Of a DNA stretch of 64,000 bases, positions 29,169 to 38,573 are shown in pieces. A model generated the notes under the pieces. That model was not told the DNA's origin, searched no databases, and saw nothing but the letters and a program-made list of their open reading frames with translations. The stretch spans positions 434,001-498,000 of the forward strand of contig NZ_CP049331.1 in NCBI RefSeq assembly GCF_011064285.1, written 5' to 3'. The DNA is from Vibrio ziniensis (GTDB lineage: Bacteria; Pseudomonadota; Gammaproteobacteria; Enterobacterales; Vibrionaceae). Within the stretch, counting starts at the first letter, position 1. Each line of letters starts with the position of its first letter. Both the position numbers and the translations under genes were made by a program.

Positions 29169-29433
29169 TATACCCAAGCGACCTCAAGATGCAGGATTCA
29201 GAGCTGCATCAATGAGTCCAGTTCAAGGAAAATGACTGAAAAAAGGGTAGTCCCTTTCGAGGGAATTTGACGTAGTAAATGGCCTCATTGATGAGCTCCC
29301 AAGGGCGAGTTTTATTCGCTCTTACGCTGCGTTACTGCTTCTCTACGTAGAGTAACTATGTATTCGAATCAGTGCCTTACTTAAGAGCGAATAAATTCTC
29401 GCTGAACAAGCATCTTGATGTTACTTGGGTATA
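29169..29433. mobile_element. MITE-like element with 24-bp terminal inverted repeats
   Basis: The ends TATACCCAAGCGACCTCAAGATGC and GCATCTTGATGTTACTTGGGTATA are inverted copies with 21 of 24 bases matching. The 265-bp interior has no credible gene. Its first 49 bp recur almost unchanged at 46385-46433. It fills most of the lepA-lepB gap. I know sequences with these ends as dispersed Vibrio intergenic repeats, but no formal name or transposase partner is claimed. Confidence 0.75.
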
Positions 29434-29446
29434 CGTATTAACTCGC

Positions 29447-29485
29447 AAGTGAAAGAGTCTCGGCTCTTTCACTTTCGTATTTTTT
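29447..29485 (+). terminator. Terminator-like hairpin directly upstream of lepB
   Basis: AAGTGAAAGAG and CTCTTTCACTT form a perfect 11-bp stem with a 6-nt loop, followed by TCGTATTTTTT. The T run ends 15 nt before the lepB start codon and just before its ribosome site. Confidence 0.75.
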
Positions 29486-29500
29486 AGATAAGGGAAGTCA

Positions 29501-30400
29501 ATGGCTAATACATTCTCACTCATTTTAGTTCTGGTCACTTTTGTTACCGGAATTGTATGGGCGTTAGAAAAATGGGTTTGGGCGAAGAAGCGCCATGAAA
29601 ACGTGGCACGCCAGTTAAAAGCCGAACCAGACAGTATTGATACCAGTTTGACGACCAAAGTCGCACCGCAACCGTGGTGGATTGAGAACTCAGTTTCTAT
29701 TTTCCCTGTGATCGCATTCGTTTTAGTACTGCGTTCATTTGTGTTCGAACCGTTCCAAATTCCGTCAGGCTCTATGATGCCAACGCTGCTGGTGGGCGAC
29801 TTTATTCTTGTTGAAAAATACGCATACGGCTTGAAAGATCCGGTATGGCGTACACAGCTAGTTGAAACGGGCAAACCAGAGCGCGGTGATATTGTGGTGT
29901 TCAAGTTCCCGCAAAATCCAAGTATTGACTATATTAAGCGTGTAGTTGGTATGCCGGGAGACATTGTGCGTTACAGCCGTGACAAGCAGATTTGTGTACA
30001 AAGTGCTGGCGATACAACTTGTAACCCTATCAAGCTGTCCAATGTGCAGGAAAGTGAGTTTACTCAGAACAACATTCCAATGATGCAACTTGACGAGCAG
30101 CTAGGTGAAGTAAAGCATAATATTTTGATCAATCCACTGCGTATTGACGATGTACGTAGCTATGCACCACGTAGTGGTGTCAATGAGTGGGTTGTTCCTC
30201 AAGGGCACTACTTTGTAATGGGCGATAACCGTGACAACAGTGCTGACAGCCGTTTCTGGGGCTTTGTTCCAGAAGCCAACTTAGTGGGTAGAGCGGTTGC
30301 AATCTGGGTAAGCTTTGAGTTTGACCGAGATGCTGATAGCGTGATTCCTGCTTGGATTCCAACTGGTGTGCGCTTTAGCCGCATCGGTGGCATTAACTAG
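29501..30400 (+). CDS. lepB: Signal peptidase I
   Basis: This 299-residue inner-membrane serine protease removes signal peptides from exported proteins. It has two N-terminal membrane segments (about 5-27 and 65-85). The nucleophile serine lies in PSGSMMPTLL (about residues 88-97) and the general-base lysine in DYIKRVVGMPGD (about 142-153). GDNRDNSADSRFWG completes the signature. An AAGGGA ribosome site precedes it. It is followed by rnc and era. Confidence 0.97.
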   Translation: MANTFSLILVLVTFVTGIVWALEKWVWAKKRHENVARQLKAEPDSIDTSLTTKVAPQPWWIENSVSIFPVIAFVLVLRSFVFEPFQIPSGSMMPTLLVGDFILVEKYAYGLKDPVWRTQLVETGKPERGDIVVFKFPQNPSIDYIKRVVGMPGDIVRYSRDKQICVQSAGDTTCNPIKLSNVQESEFTQNNIPMMQLDEQLGEVKHNILINPLRIDDVRSYAPRSGVNEWVVPQGHYFVMGDNRDNSADSRFWGFVPEANLVGRAVAIWVSFEFDRDADSVIPAWIPTGVRFSRIGGIN

Positions 30401-30418
30401 GGCTGATTGAATCAGCCC
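30400..30418 (+). other. Hairpin in the lepB-rnc gap
   Basis: GGGCTGATT and AATCAGCCC are perfectly complementary around one base, so a 7-bp stem with a 5-nt loop is likely. It starts in the lepB stop codon and has no T tail. RNase III cuts a stem in the rnc leader in E. coli; whether this one plays that part is unknown. Confidence 0.4.
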
Positions 30419-30437
30419 CGCAACACATCGAGAGAGT

Positions 30438-31115
30438 ATGACTTCTCCAGTTAGTAGATTAGAAACAAAGCTCACCTATCAGTTTAAAGATGCTGAGCTT
30501 CTTGATTTGGCACTGACTCACCGCAGTGCCAATGGTAAACACAATGAACGTCTTGAATTTCTGGGCGATTCAATTTTAAGTTTTGTCATTGCTGATGATT
30601 TGTATCACCGCTTCCCGAAGATCAATGAAGGCGATATGAGTCGTATGCGTGCTACGTTGGTTCGTGGTCATACGCTGGCTGAACTAGGTCGTGAATTCGA
30701 ACTAGGAGATTACTTAAAATTAGGTCCAGGCGAGTTGAAAAGCGGTGGCTTCCGTCGTGATTCAATCCTAGCTGATGCCGTTGAAGCAATCATAGGTGCT
30801 ATCTATTTAGACAGCGGCACTGAAGTGGTTCGTGGCATTATTTTAAGCTGGTATCAAACTCGCCTCGATGCGATTAAGCCTGGTGTGTCACAGAAAGATC
30901 CAAAAACTCGCCTGCAAGAATTTTTGCAAGGCAGAAGAAAGCCTCTACCTGTTTACACAGTGACTAATATTAAAGGTGAAGCACACAATCAGGAATTCAC
31001 TGTTTCGTGTGATATAGCAGGTATTGGAATGCCTGTGATTGGTAAAGGTACCAGCCGCCGCAAGGCAGAACAAGCGGCTGCTGAGACTGCACTAGAGCAA
31101 TTAAGCAATGGCTGA
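30438..31115 (+). CDS. rnc: Ribonuclease III
   Basis: This 225-residue double-strand-specific endonuclease processes rRNA and mRNAs. The catalytic signature [12 protein letters not shown] is at about residues 36-47. The second acidic motif [14 protein letters not shown] and a C-terminal dsRNA-binding domain (about 152-223, [15 protein letters not shown]) are present. It overlaps era by 8 nt. Confidence 0.98.
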   Translation: MTSPVSRLETKLTYQFKDAELLDLALTHRSANGKHNERLEFLGDSILSFVIADDLYHRFPKINEGDMSRMRATLVRGHTLAELGREFELGDYLKLGPGELKSGGFRRDSILADAVEAIIGAIYLDSGTEVVRGIILSWYQTRLDAIKPGVSQKDPKTRLQEFLQGRRKPLPVYTVTNIKGEAHNQEFTVSCDIAGIGMPVIGKGTSRRKAEQAAAETALEQLSNG

Positions 31116-32085
31116 TAAAGAATTTGATATTGATGCATTCTTTGCATCAGAAGGTGACGACGTCAAAGTTGAAGCGTCATTACCAGAGAACCAGCACTGT
31201 GGATTCGTCGCTATCGTAGGTCGCCCAAACGTGGGTAAATCTACGCTACTGAACAATATCCTTGGTCAGAAAATTTCGATTACTTCACGTAAGCCGCAAA
31301 CCACTCGCCACCGTATTATGGGTGTCGATACACAAGGTGACTATCAAGCTATTTATGTTGATACTCCTGGGCTACATATCGAAGAGAAACGTGCGATCAA
31401 CCGTTTGATGAACCGTGCGGCAAACAGTTCTCTAAGCGATGTGAACTTGGTGTTATTCCTTGTTGACGGTACGCATTGGACTGAAGACGATGAAATGGTT
31501 CTGACTAAACTTCAGAAAGCGAACTTCCCTGTGATTCTTTGTGTTAACAAAGTCGACAACGTGAAAGATCGTAATGAAGTGATGCTGCACATGCAGGCAA
31601 TGTCTGAACGCATGAACTTTGTCGATGTTGTGCCTATTTCAGCGAAACTGGGTAAAAACGTTGATGTACTGCGTAAGCACGTACGTGAGCACTTACCAAA
31701 AGCGGTTCACCATTTCCCTGAAGAGTATGTGACAGACCGTTCACAACGCTTTATGGCTTCAGAAATCATCCGTGAAAAGCTAATGCGATTCACTGGTGAA
31801 GAGCTGCCTTACTCGGTAACGGTTGAAATTGAGCGTTTCGACTATAACCCTGATACCGATGGTTTCCATATTAACGCCCTGATTCTGGTTGAACGTATTG
31901 GTCAGAAGAAGATGGTGATTGGTAAGAACGGCGAAAAGATCAAAACCATTGGTCGTGAAGCACGTTTGGATATGGAAGAGTTGTTTGGTCGCAAAGTTTA
32001 TCTAGAAACTTGGGTCAAAGTGAAATCTGGTTGGGCTGATGATGAACGTGCACTTCGTTCATTAGGCTATATCGACGACCTATAA
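31108..32085 (+). CDS. era: GTPase Era
   Basis: This 325-residue ribosome-assembly GTPase binds the 3' end of 16S rRNA. The P-loop GRPNVGKST is at about residues 37-45, DTPGLH and NKVD follow, and the C-terminal KH domain contains [17 protein letters not shown]. The protein is longer than E. coli Era at the N-terminus: about 30 acidic residues precede [11 protein letters not shown]. The ATG is inside the end of rnc, in another frame. Confidence 0.97.
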   Translation: MADKEFDIDAFFASEGDDVKVEASLPENQHCGFVAIVGRPNVGKSTLLNNILGQKISITSRKPQTTRHRIMGVDTQGDYQAIYVDTPGLHIEEKRAINRLMNRAANSSLSDVNLVLFLVDGTHWTEDDEMVLTKLQKANFPVILCVNKVDNVKDRNEVMLHMQAMSERMNFVDVVPISAKLGKNVDVLRKHVREHLPKAVHHFPEEYVTDRSQRFMASEIIREKLMRFTGEELPYSVTVEIERFDYNPDTDGFHINALILVERIGQKKMVIGKNGEKIKTIGREARLDMEELFGRKVYLETWVKVKSGWADDERALRSLGYIDDL

Positions 32086-32091
32086 TCTTGT

Positions 32092-32125
32092 AATCTGGCT
32101 CCATATCATGGGGCCAGATTTTTAT
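32092..32125 (+). terminator. Terminator between era and recO
   Basis: AATCTGGCTCC and GGGGCCAGATT pair (with one G-T) and are followed by TTTATC. It lies 7 nt after the era stop, so recO may have reduced read-through or its own promoter. Confidence 0.8.
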
Positions 32126-32171
32126 CTGTCTCTATCCTTGTTGTCCTTGTTCCTGTATTTGGATTCACATT

Positions 32172-32903
32172 ATGTCTGACGGTTTACAGCGCTGCTTTGT
32201 ATTACACCGCCGCCCATATAGCGAGACCAGCTTAATTCTTGACGTATTCAGTGAAGAATATGGTCGTGTGAGCATTATGGCGAAAGGGGCAAGGAGTAAG
32301 CGTTCAACAACCAAAGGGGCATTACAGGCATTTACGCCACTGCTACTCAAGTGGTCTGGTAATGGCTCGATGAAAACCTTACGTCAGGCAGAAGCAATCA
32401 GCCTCGGACTTCCATTAACGGGCATATGCCTGTATTCGGCCATGTACGTCAACGAACTGATTGGCCGAGTGTTGATGCCAGAAGTTCCTGCTCCAGGTTT
32501 GTTCCATGATTATCTCACCGCGTTAACTGAACTTGCACAAAGTGAAAACCCAGAACCTGCGTTGCGTCGCTTTGAACTGGCATTGCTTTCGGCTATGGGT
32601 TATGGCGTTGATTTTATGCATTGTGCAGGAACGGGCGAGCCAGTTGATCCCGACATGACTTATCGATATCGAGAACAGAAGGGGTTTATTGCATCCGTGA
32701 GGCGCGATAATCTCACTTTCCTTGGTAATGAATTAATAGCGATCAGTGAACGGCGCTTTAGCACAAAAGAGCAACTTCAAGCGGCAAAACGCTTTACACG
32801 TATCGCTTTAAAGCCGTATCTTGGCGGCAAACCTTTAAAAAGCAGAGAGTTGTTTAGGCAAGCAACTCCCCAAAAATTAATTTCAAGAGGCAGTCTCTCT
32901 TGA
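32172..32903 (+). CDS. recO: DNA repair protein RecO
   Basis: This 243-residue protein of RecF-pathway recombination loads RecA with RecR onto SSB-coated DNA. It has an N-terminal OB fold ([20 protein letters not shown]) and a helical C-terminal part. The zinc-ligand cysteines of some family members are not obvious, as in other gammaproteobacteria. The stop abuts the pdxJ leader; a TTG-started pdxJ frame overlaps it, but the ATG at 32921 is preferred. Confidence 0.94.
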   Translation: MSDGLQRCFVLHRRPYSETSLILDVFSEEYGRVSIMAKGARSKRSTTKGALQAFTPLLLKWSGNGSMKTLRQAEAISLGLPLTGICLYSAMYVNELIGRVLMPEVPAPGLFHDYLTALTELAQSENPEPALRRFELALLSAMGYGVDFMHCAGTGEPVDPDMTYRYREQKGFIASVRRDNLTFLGNELIAISERRFSTKEQLQAAKRFTRIALKPYLGGKPLKSRELFRQATPQKLISRGSLS

Positions 32904-32920
32904 GCACGGAGTGTAGGAAA

Positions 32921-33652
32921 ATGAGCTCAATTTATTTAGGCGTTAATATTGACCATATCGCGACAGTGCGTAACGCACGTGGTACTCAATACCCAGATCC
33001 AGTTCATGCAGCGGAAATCGCAGAGCGTGCAGGTGCTGACGGTATTACTATTCACCTACGTGAAGACCGTCGCCACATCAGAGACCGTGACGTACGTATT
33101 CTGAAAGAAACGATTCAGACTCGCATGAATCTGGAAATGGCGGTAACAGACGAAATGGTTCAAATCGCTCTAGACACTGCACCAGAGTTTGTTTGTCTTG
33201 TACCTGAAAAACGTGAAGAGCTGACCACAGAAGGTGGCTTGGACGTGATTGGGCAGTTAGAAAAAGTGAAAGCGGCGACGCAAAAGCTGACTGAAGCGGG
33301 TATCAAAGTGTCTCTATTTATCGATGCTGACCGTGAGCAAATCGATGCTGCTAAGAAATGTGGCGCACCGTTTATTGAGTTGCACACCGGTCATTACGCT
33401 GATGCGAAAACCGAAGCGGATCAACAAGACGAACTTAAAAAGATTGCAGCAGCAGCAAGCTACGCGGCTGACCAAGGCATCACAGTTAACGCAGGTCATG
33501 GTTTGACGTACCATAACGTGGCTGCTATTGCACAAATTCCAGAAATTTACGAACTGAACATTGGTCATGCAATCATCGGTCGTGCGCTGTTTGATGGCTT
33601 ACCAAAAGCGGTTGCAGACATGAAAGCTATCATGCTGGATGCGCGTCGTTAA
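32921..33652 (+). CDS. pdxJ: Pyridoxine 5'-phosphate synthase
   Basis: This 243-residue TIM-barrel enzyme condenses 1-deoxyxylulose 5-phosphate with aminoacetone phosphate, the last step of de novo vitamin B6 synthesis. [17 protein letters not shown] begins at residue 5, [11 protein letters not shown] follows, and [10 protein letters not shown] is near the end. The ATG at 32921 has GTAGGAAA just upstream and gives the usual length. Its TAA overlaps the acpS ATG by one base. Confidence 0.96.
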   Translation: MSSIYLGVNIDHIATVRNARGTQYPDPVHAAEIAERAGADGITIHLREDRRHIRDRDVRILKETIQTRMNLEMAVTDEMVQIALDTAPEFVCLVPEKREELTTEGGLDVIGQLEKVKAATQKLTEAGIKVSLFIDADREQIDAAKKCGAPFIELHTGHYADAKTEADQQDELKKIAAAASYAADQGITVNAGHGLTYHNVAAIAQIPEIYELNIGHAIIGRALFDGLPKAVADMKAIMLDARR

Positions 33653-34029
33653 TGATCGTTGGATTGGGAACAGATATTGCTGAGATTGAGCGTATAGAAA
33701 AGGCGCTCAATCGAAGTGGCGAAGCTTTTGCCCAGAGAATTTTGACAGAGAGTGAGCTCGAAGTGTTTAGCCACTTGAAGCAGAAAGGGCGTTTTTTGGC
33801 TAAGCGTTTCGCAGCGAAAGAAGCCGCGTCAAAAGCGTTGGGAACTGGTATCGCGCATGGCGTAAGTTTTCAGGATTTTGAAATCAGCAATGATGAGAAT
33901 GGCAAGCCAGTTCTTACCTTATCGGGGAAAGCGCAGCAAATTGCTCAAGTTTCTTCGGTTCGTTCTGTTCACCTTACCATTTCAGATGAGCGTCATTACG
34001 CGGTAGCAACGGTTATTCTTGAATCTTAA
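33652..34029 (+). CDS. acpS: Holo-acyl carrier protein synthase
   Basis: This 125-residue phosphopantetheinyl transferase charges ACP from CoA. The magnesium-binding aspartate is in [13 protein letters not shown] (D8), and the second motif is [16 protein letters not shown] (about residues 51-66). It overlaps pdxJ by one base, the arrangement seen in E. coli, and ends at a hairpin shared with barA. Confidence 0.96.
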   Translation: MIVGLGTDIAEIERIEKALNRSGEAFAQRILTESELEVFSHLKQKGRFLAKRFAAKEAASKALGTGIAHGVSFQDFEISNDENGKPVLTLSGKAQQIAQVSSVRSVHLTISDERHYAVATVILES

Positions 34030-34072
34030 TCCACATGAGAGTTTCCAAACTCAATAATTTTCAAACTCAATA

Positions 34073-34101
34073 AAAAGAGGTGCTTAAAGCACCTCTTTCT
34101 C
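34073..34101. terminator. Bidirectional terminator between acpS and barA
   Basis: AAAGAGGTGC and GCACCTCTTT form a perfect 10-bp stem with loop TTAA, between the convergent acpS and barA 3' ends. Confidence 0.88.
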
Positions 34102-34172
34102 TATACGCATGTTTGTTAGGGGAAGTTTGTTAGAGCAAGATTCTTAATCACAAGCTAACTAAGCAATATCGC

Positions 34173-36959
34173 TTAAACCAAATATGGGTCAGCGCTTGCT
34201 ACCACTTTCTCCATTTCGTCCTGAAGCTCAAACAGTTCCGGCTCTACATCTTGTACGCTTGCTCCTGAACGCAGGGTTTGTTCTAGAGTTTCACACACCT
34301 TTTTCAAGCGTGGTACGCCACTGTATGAGCAGCTACCATGTAGTTTATGAATATGATGCAGCAGATCGGTTGCAGGATATTCATCATCGTTAAAAGCCAT
34401 CTCAATCACTTGATTGATCTCTTTGAAAGAATCGACCAACATCTTTAGCATATCTTGCGCTAAGTCCTCTTTGTTTGCTGCTTGTCTCAACGCCAACTGC
34501 CAATCGATAGCAATAGCCGTATTGACTGTAGCAGGCTCATCATCCTGAATTTCTTCTAATGCGATCGGTTCTTGATGTTCAAGAGCGTCTACTTTTTCAG
34601 ACTCAGACTTTGGACTCCAATGCAGGAGTACTTGCTGTAAGATATGCTCTTCAATCGGCTTGGTGAGGTAGTCATCCATGCCAGATTTGAGCAATCTTTC
34701 TCGTTCACCTTCCATTGCGTGAGCAGTGACCGCAATAACTGGTGTTGTCGCATTTGTTTTCAGCTTCTTAATCTCATTACACGCGGTCACACCATCCATC
34801 TTAGGCATTTGAATGTCCATCAATATGATGTCGAAATGACACTCTTTCGCTTGTTCAATAGCATCCTCACCACTGCTACAAGACACTACGGTATCCACGC
34901 GCTCTTGGAGAAGGGCGGTGATCAGTTTTAAGTTGGCTGGGTTGTCATCTACCGCCATAACGGTTAGAGGTAATTTTTCAATATGAGGAATAAGCTCAAC
35001 ATATTTTTCAATCCGCGTTGGTTGATTGGCTATCAACGTCTGTAGCAGCTTCTTACGTGACAGTGGTTTAGTAATACATTGCACTGGGTATTTCTGCATT
35101 AACAGATCAGCAAGCGCCAGTTCGGTACTTGGCGTACCTACAACTACATTTTCCGCAATGGAGAGTGCTTTCTCAACCCATTGTTGAACGAGTGTTTCAT
35201 CTGTCTCTTTGCTCGGAGCTAGGTTCAGTAGAACATAGTCGTATTGCTCAGATTCAGCAGGGATAGCCGAGCGGTAAACCACATTCAATCCAGCTTGGAC
35301 TAGGGTGTGCTGAACAATAGATGCTGCTTGCATGTTAGGTTCAACCAGCAGTATCTGTTTATTACGCAGAGCTTGAGGATCAAGCCAGTCGTGCATAGGT
35401 AGATCAGTGGTCATTAAGCGTAAGTTAAACCAGAAGGTAGAACCTTGGTGCAGACGACTGGTTAAACTGATTTCACCACCCATTTGACTGACCAGTTTCT
35501 GGGTAATAACAAGACCTAAACCTGTACCACCGTAGCGGCGTGAAATACTGGCATCAGCTTGGCTGAAGGCTTGGAAAAGTTGAGCTTGTTGACGCTCTGA
35601 AATACCGATACCAGTATCTCGCACCATGAATTGCAGTTCGACAAAGTCATCACGTTGAGAGCGCAGTTCAACACTAATATCGATGTTGCCACGTTCTGTA
35701 AATTTGATGGAGTTACCCACCAAGTTAGTAAGTACTTGCTGAATACGTAGTGGGTCACCGACCAAACCAGCTGGAATTTTAGGATCTACCTTAAGCGTAA
35801 TTTCCAGTCCTTTCTCGTGGGCACTTGCTGCTTGTAAGTTGACCACTTCTTCTAGCGAGTCTTGGAACTCAAACGGAATATTTTCCAGAGCCAGCTTACC
35901 CGCTTCCAGTTTCGAGAAGTCGAGAATGTCGTTGATGATGGTCAGCAGGTTATTTGCAGATTTCTCGATGGTTTGCAGATAATCGGCTTGGCTGTTGGTG
36001 AGTTGAGTTTTCAGCATCTGACGCGTAAAACCAATAACACCATTTAATGGGGTACGCAGCTCGTGCGACATGTTCGCTAGAAATTCTGACTTCACTCGCG
36101 CTGCTTCTTGTGCGCGTTTTTTAGCAATGTCCAATTCAACGTTTTGAATCTCAAGCTGTTCTAGAGTTTCACGTAAGTCAGAAGTAGCTTGGTCAATACT
36201 GTGTTGCATCTCAACATGGTATTCCGACAAAGACACCGCCATGGCGTTGATACCTTTTTTAAGGTCATCCAATTCGCCATGCATACGACCTTCAATTCGC
36301 ACATCCAAATGACCTCGACGGATACGGTCAACCACGTTTTTCATGTGAATGATTGGGCGGGTAACATCGTGCATCAAGCGAAAGGCGAATACACCAGACA
36401 GCACTAAACCCAGAATCAAAACCAAACAGGCAGAGAAAATTTCCTGATATTGCTGCAAACGCAATGATGAAAGATCGAGTTCAATAGCAATGTAGCCAAG
36501 TACGGGAGCCGAAGAATTATTCAGTGAGCTATCATTGAACAAGGTTTCTGCCAGAATCGGGGTACGCAAAATAAGCGTATTTTCATCGAGCTGAGAACTG
36601 CTGAGCACCGGAATTGGTTTGTCTTTTGGATACATCAGAGCTTCAAAATTCGGATGGAAGTTCGATGTAACGAATAGCTCATGATTGGCATCAAATACCG
36701 CAATACTGCGCACTATGGTGGAGTTTTTGCGGTGGGCGTAGCTGATGATGCGTCTGACCGATTCGCGGCTTTGATTTTTTAGCGCGTCTTCACTGGCAAT
36801 TGCTAGCGGTTCGATAATACTTGCACCCGAGTTGAGCACTTGTGTCTCTAAATCGTGATAACGGTTGAATGAGAATAACGCACTCAAAAGTAGCCCAATA
36901 ATTAGGGTTGGAGCCAAAGTGAGTGTAATTACACGTGCGCGTAAGCCGTATCTGGTCAT
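34173..36959 (-). CDS. barA: Hybrid sensor histidine kinase BarA (VarS)
   Basis: This 928-residue tripartite kinase is the orthologue of E. coli BarA and V. cholerae VarS. Order: membrane segment (about 11-30), periplasmic sensor, second membrane segment (about 177-198), HAMP, histidine kinase (NMSHELRTPLNG, histidine near 297), ATPase (with YGGTGLGL), a degenerate receiver-like segment (about 518-640), a true receiver (DIILMDIQMPKMDG, aspartate near 714), and a C-terminal Hpt domain (HKLHGSC, histidine near 871). It phosphorylates the UvrY/VarA regulator and so drives Csr small RNAs. It is divergent from rlmD. Confidence 0.95.
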   Translation of the reverse strand: MTRYGLRARVITLTLAPTLIIGLLLSALFSFNRYHDLETQVLNSGASIIEPLAIASEDALKNQSRESVRRIISYAHRKNSTIVRSIAVFDANHELFVTSNFHPNFEALMYPKDKPIPVLSSSQLDENTLILRTPILAETLFNDSSLNNSSAPVLGYIAIELDLSSLRLQQYQEIFSACLVLILGLVLSGVFAFRLMHDVTRPIIHMKNVVDRIRRGHLDVRIEGRMHGELDDLKKGINAMAVSLSEYHVEMQHSIDQATSDLRETLEQLEIQNVELDIAKKRAQEAARVKSEFLANMSHELRTPLNGVIGFTRQMLKTQLTNSQADYLQTIEKSANNLLTIINDILDFSKLEAGKLALENIPFEFQDSLEEVVNLQAASAHEKGLEITLKVDPKIPAGLVGDPLRIQQVLTNLVGNSIKFTERGNIDISVELRSQRDDFVELQFMVRDTGIGISERQQAQLFQAFSQADASISRRYGGTGLGLVITQKLVSQMGGEISLTSRLHQGSTFWFNLRLMTTDLPMHDWLDPQALRNKQILLVEPNMQAASIVQHTLVQAGLNVVYRSAIPAESEQYDYVLLNLAPSKETDETLVQQWVEKALSIAENVVVGTPSTELALADLLMQKYPVQCITKPLSRKKLLQTLIANQPTRIEKYVELIPHIEKLPLTVMAVDDNPANLKLITALLQERVDTVVSCSSGEDAIEQAKECHFDIILMDIQMPKMDGVTACNEIKKLKTNATTPVIAVTAHAMEGERERLLKSGMDDYLTKPIEEHILQQVLLHWSPKSESEKVDALEHQEPIALEEIQDDEPATVNTAIAIDWQLALRQAANKEDLAQDMLKMLVDSFKEINQVIEMAFNDDEYPATDLLHHIHKLHGSCSYSGVPRLKKVCETLEQTLRSGASVQDVEPELFELQDEMEKVVASADPYLV

Positions 36960-37121
36960 TATTGTCTAAACATCATGGTGTGGATATGGGAAAATAGCCG
37001 ACTCTACAGCTAGCCAGCTACTCAAATTATGGTTAGCTTAATTCAAGAACCTTAGCTTCGACAATGCTCCCCAAGCAGAATAGTGACGCTGGGGCAAAAA
37101 CAAATAGATTAGGCATAGAAC

Positions 37122-38441
37122 ATGGCACGTTTCTTCCAACCGAAAAAGCGCAGCGCTTTAGATACTAAACATCAAGCAGTGAGCGTTCAAAAGCTCGACC
37201 ATTTAGGTGCAGGCATTGCCTATATTGATAAGAAGCCCGTGTTTATCGATGGCGCATTGGCGGATGAAGAAGTTCTGATCCAATTGAGCGAAAGCAAAAG
37301 TAAATTTGCCCGCGCTAAGTTAATTAAAGTGCTAAAGCCAAGTAAGCAGCGCATTGCGCCCTTCTGTCCTCATTATTCGCAGTGTGGTGGCTGTGATTTA
37401 CAGCATCTATCTCATGAGGCTCAGATTGAACACAAGCAGCAGGCACTGAGTCAATTGATGACTAAGTTTTCCGGGCAAGAGCTTACTCTTTCTGCTCCCG
37501 TTGCTTGCTCGGAGAAAGGTTACCGTCGCCGTGCTCGTATTAGTATGATGTGGGATAAGAAGAGCCAGCAATTGCAGTTTGGATTTCGTCGTAAGCAGAG
37601 CAAAGATATCGTCACAGTAACCGATTGTGCTGTGTTGGAACCGAGTTTGAATGCACTGCTTCCAGAGCTAAAAGCACTGTTGAGTGGTTTTAAAAAGCCG
37701 GACCAACTGGGTCATATAGAACTGGTTAAAGGTGACAATACTTCGGTGTTGGTTCTGCGCCATTTGGCGCCGTTAGCGGACAAAGATGTTGCTGCGTTAA
37801 AAGATTTCTCTCAAAAACATCAGTTAACTCTTTATGTTGTGCCAGACGCTAATCAACTGAATAAGGTAATGGGCGAACAAGCTTATTATCAGGAAGTTGG
37901 GGTAACGATTCCGTTTTTACCAAACAACTTTATTCAGGTAAACCAGCAAGTTAACCAGAGAATGGTTGAACAGGCTCTTGAGTGGTTGGACGTTCAAAAA
38001 GACGATCGTGTGCTAGATTTGTTCTGCGGTTTGGGTAACTTCAGCCTGCCGCTAGCCAAGTTGGCAGATAAAGTTGTTGGCATCGAGGGTGTTGATGAAA
38101 TGGTAGAGATTGCCAAGAGTAACGCTCTACACAACAATATTAAAAATGTTGAATTTTATCAGGCTAATCTTGAACAGGAGTTTATCGGAGAAATCTGGGC
38201 GAAAGAGCAGTTTAACAAGGTTCTGCTTGATCCTGCGCGAGCTGGCGCGGTCGGAATTGTGGATCAGCTTTCTAGTTTAGGTGCTGAGCAAGTTGTGTAT
38301 GTTTCGTGTAACCCTGCTACGCTTGCTCGTGATAGCCAAAGTTTGCTTGAGCAAGGATATCAACTCAAAAAACTCGGTATGCTGGATATGTTCCCACATA
38401 CTAGCCATTTAGAATCGATGGCTCTATTTGTCAAAATATAA
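37122..38441 (+). CDS. rlmD: 23S rRNA (uracil-1939-C5) methyltransferase
   Basis: This 439-residue SAM methyltransferase has an N-terminal TRAM domain and an iron-sulfur cluster site (cysteines 82, 88 and 91 in [16 protein letters not shown], plus one near 169). [16 protein letters not shown] is the SAM motif, and the catalytic cysteine lies in [13 protein letters not shown] (about residue 396). It is divergent from barA and upstream of relA, as in E. coli. Confidence 0.96.
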   Translation: MARFFQPKKRSALDTKHQAVSVQKLDHLGAGIAYIDKKPVFIDGALADEEVLIQLSESKSKFARAKLIKVLKPSKQRIAPFCPHYSQCGGCDLQHLSHEAQIEHKQQALSQLMTKFSGQELTLSAPVACSEKGYRRRARISMMWDKKSQQLQFGFRRKQSKDIVTVTDCAVLEPSLNALLPELKALLSGFKKPDQLGHIELVKGDNTSVLVLRHLAPLADKDVAALKDFSQKHQLTLYVVPDANQLNKVMGEQAYYQEVGVTIPFLPNNFIQVNQQVNQRMVEQALEWLDVQKDDRVLDLFCGLGNFSLPLAKLADKVVGIEGVDEMVEIAKSNALHNNIKNVEFYQANLEQEFIGEIWAKEQFNKVLLDPARAGAVGIVDQLSSLGAEQVVYVSCNPATLARDSQSLLEQGYQLKKLGMLDMFPHTSHLESMALFVKI

Positions 38442-38573
38442 CTAAAAAGCAAAAGTGTAAAACTTGGTTATTGAACGGACTTCTTTCGTTCAACCAGAGT
38501 AGAATAGGTATTCCAGGGTTGTTAGAGGAATTTCCTTTAATGACTCGCAAATTATAAGAATTAGGATAAAAAG

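Noticed and set aside
29377..29904. 175-codon minus-strand frame over lepB and the repeat
   Set aside because: It lies opposite the lepB coding sequence for most of its length and has no coding features; it is a shadow of lepB.
36189..36407. 72-codon plus-strand frame inside barA
   Set aside because: It is antisense to the conserved HAMP and linker region of the kinase; no start signals or homology are apparent.
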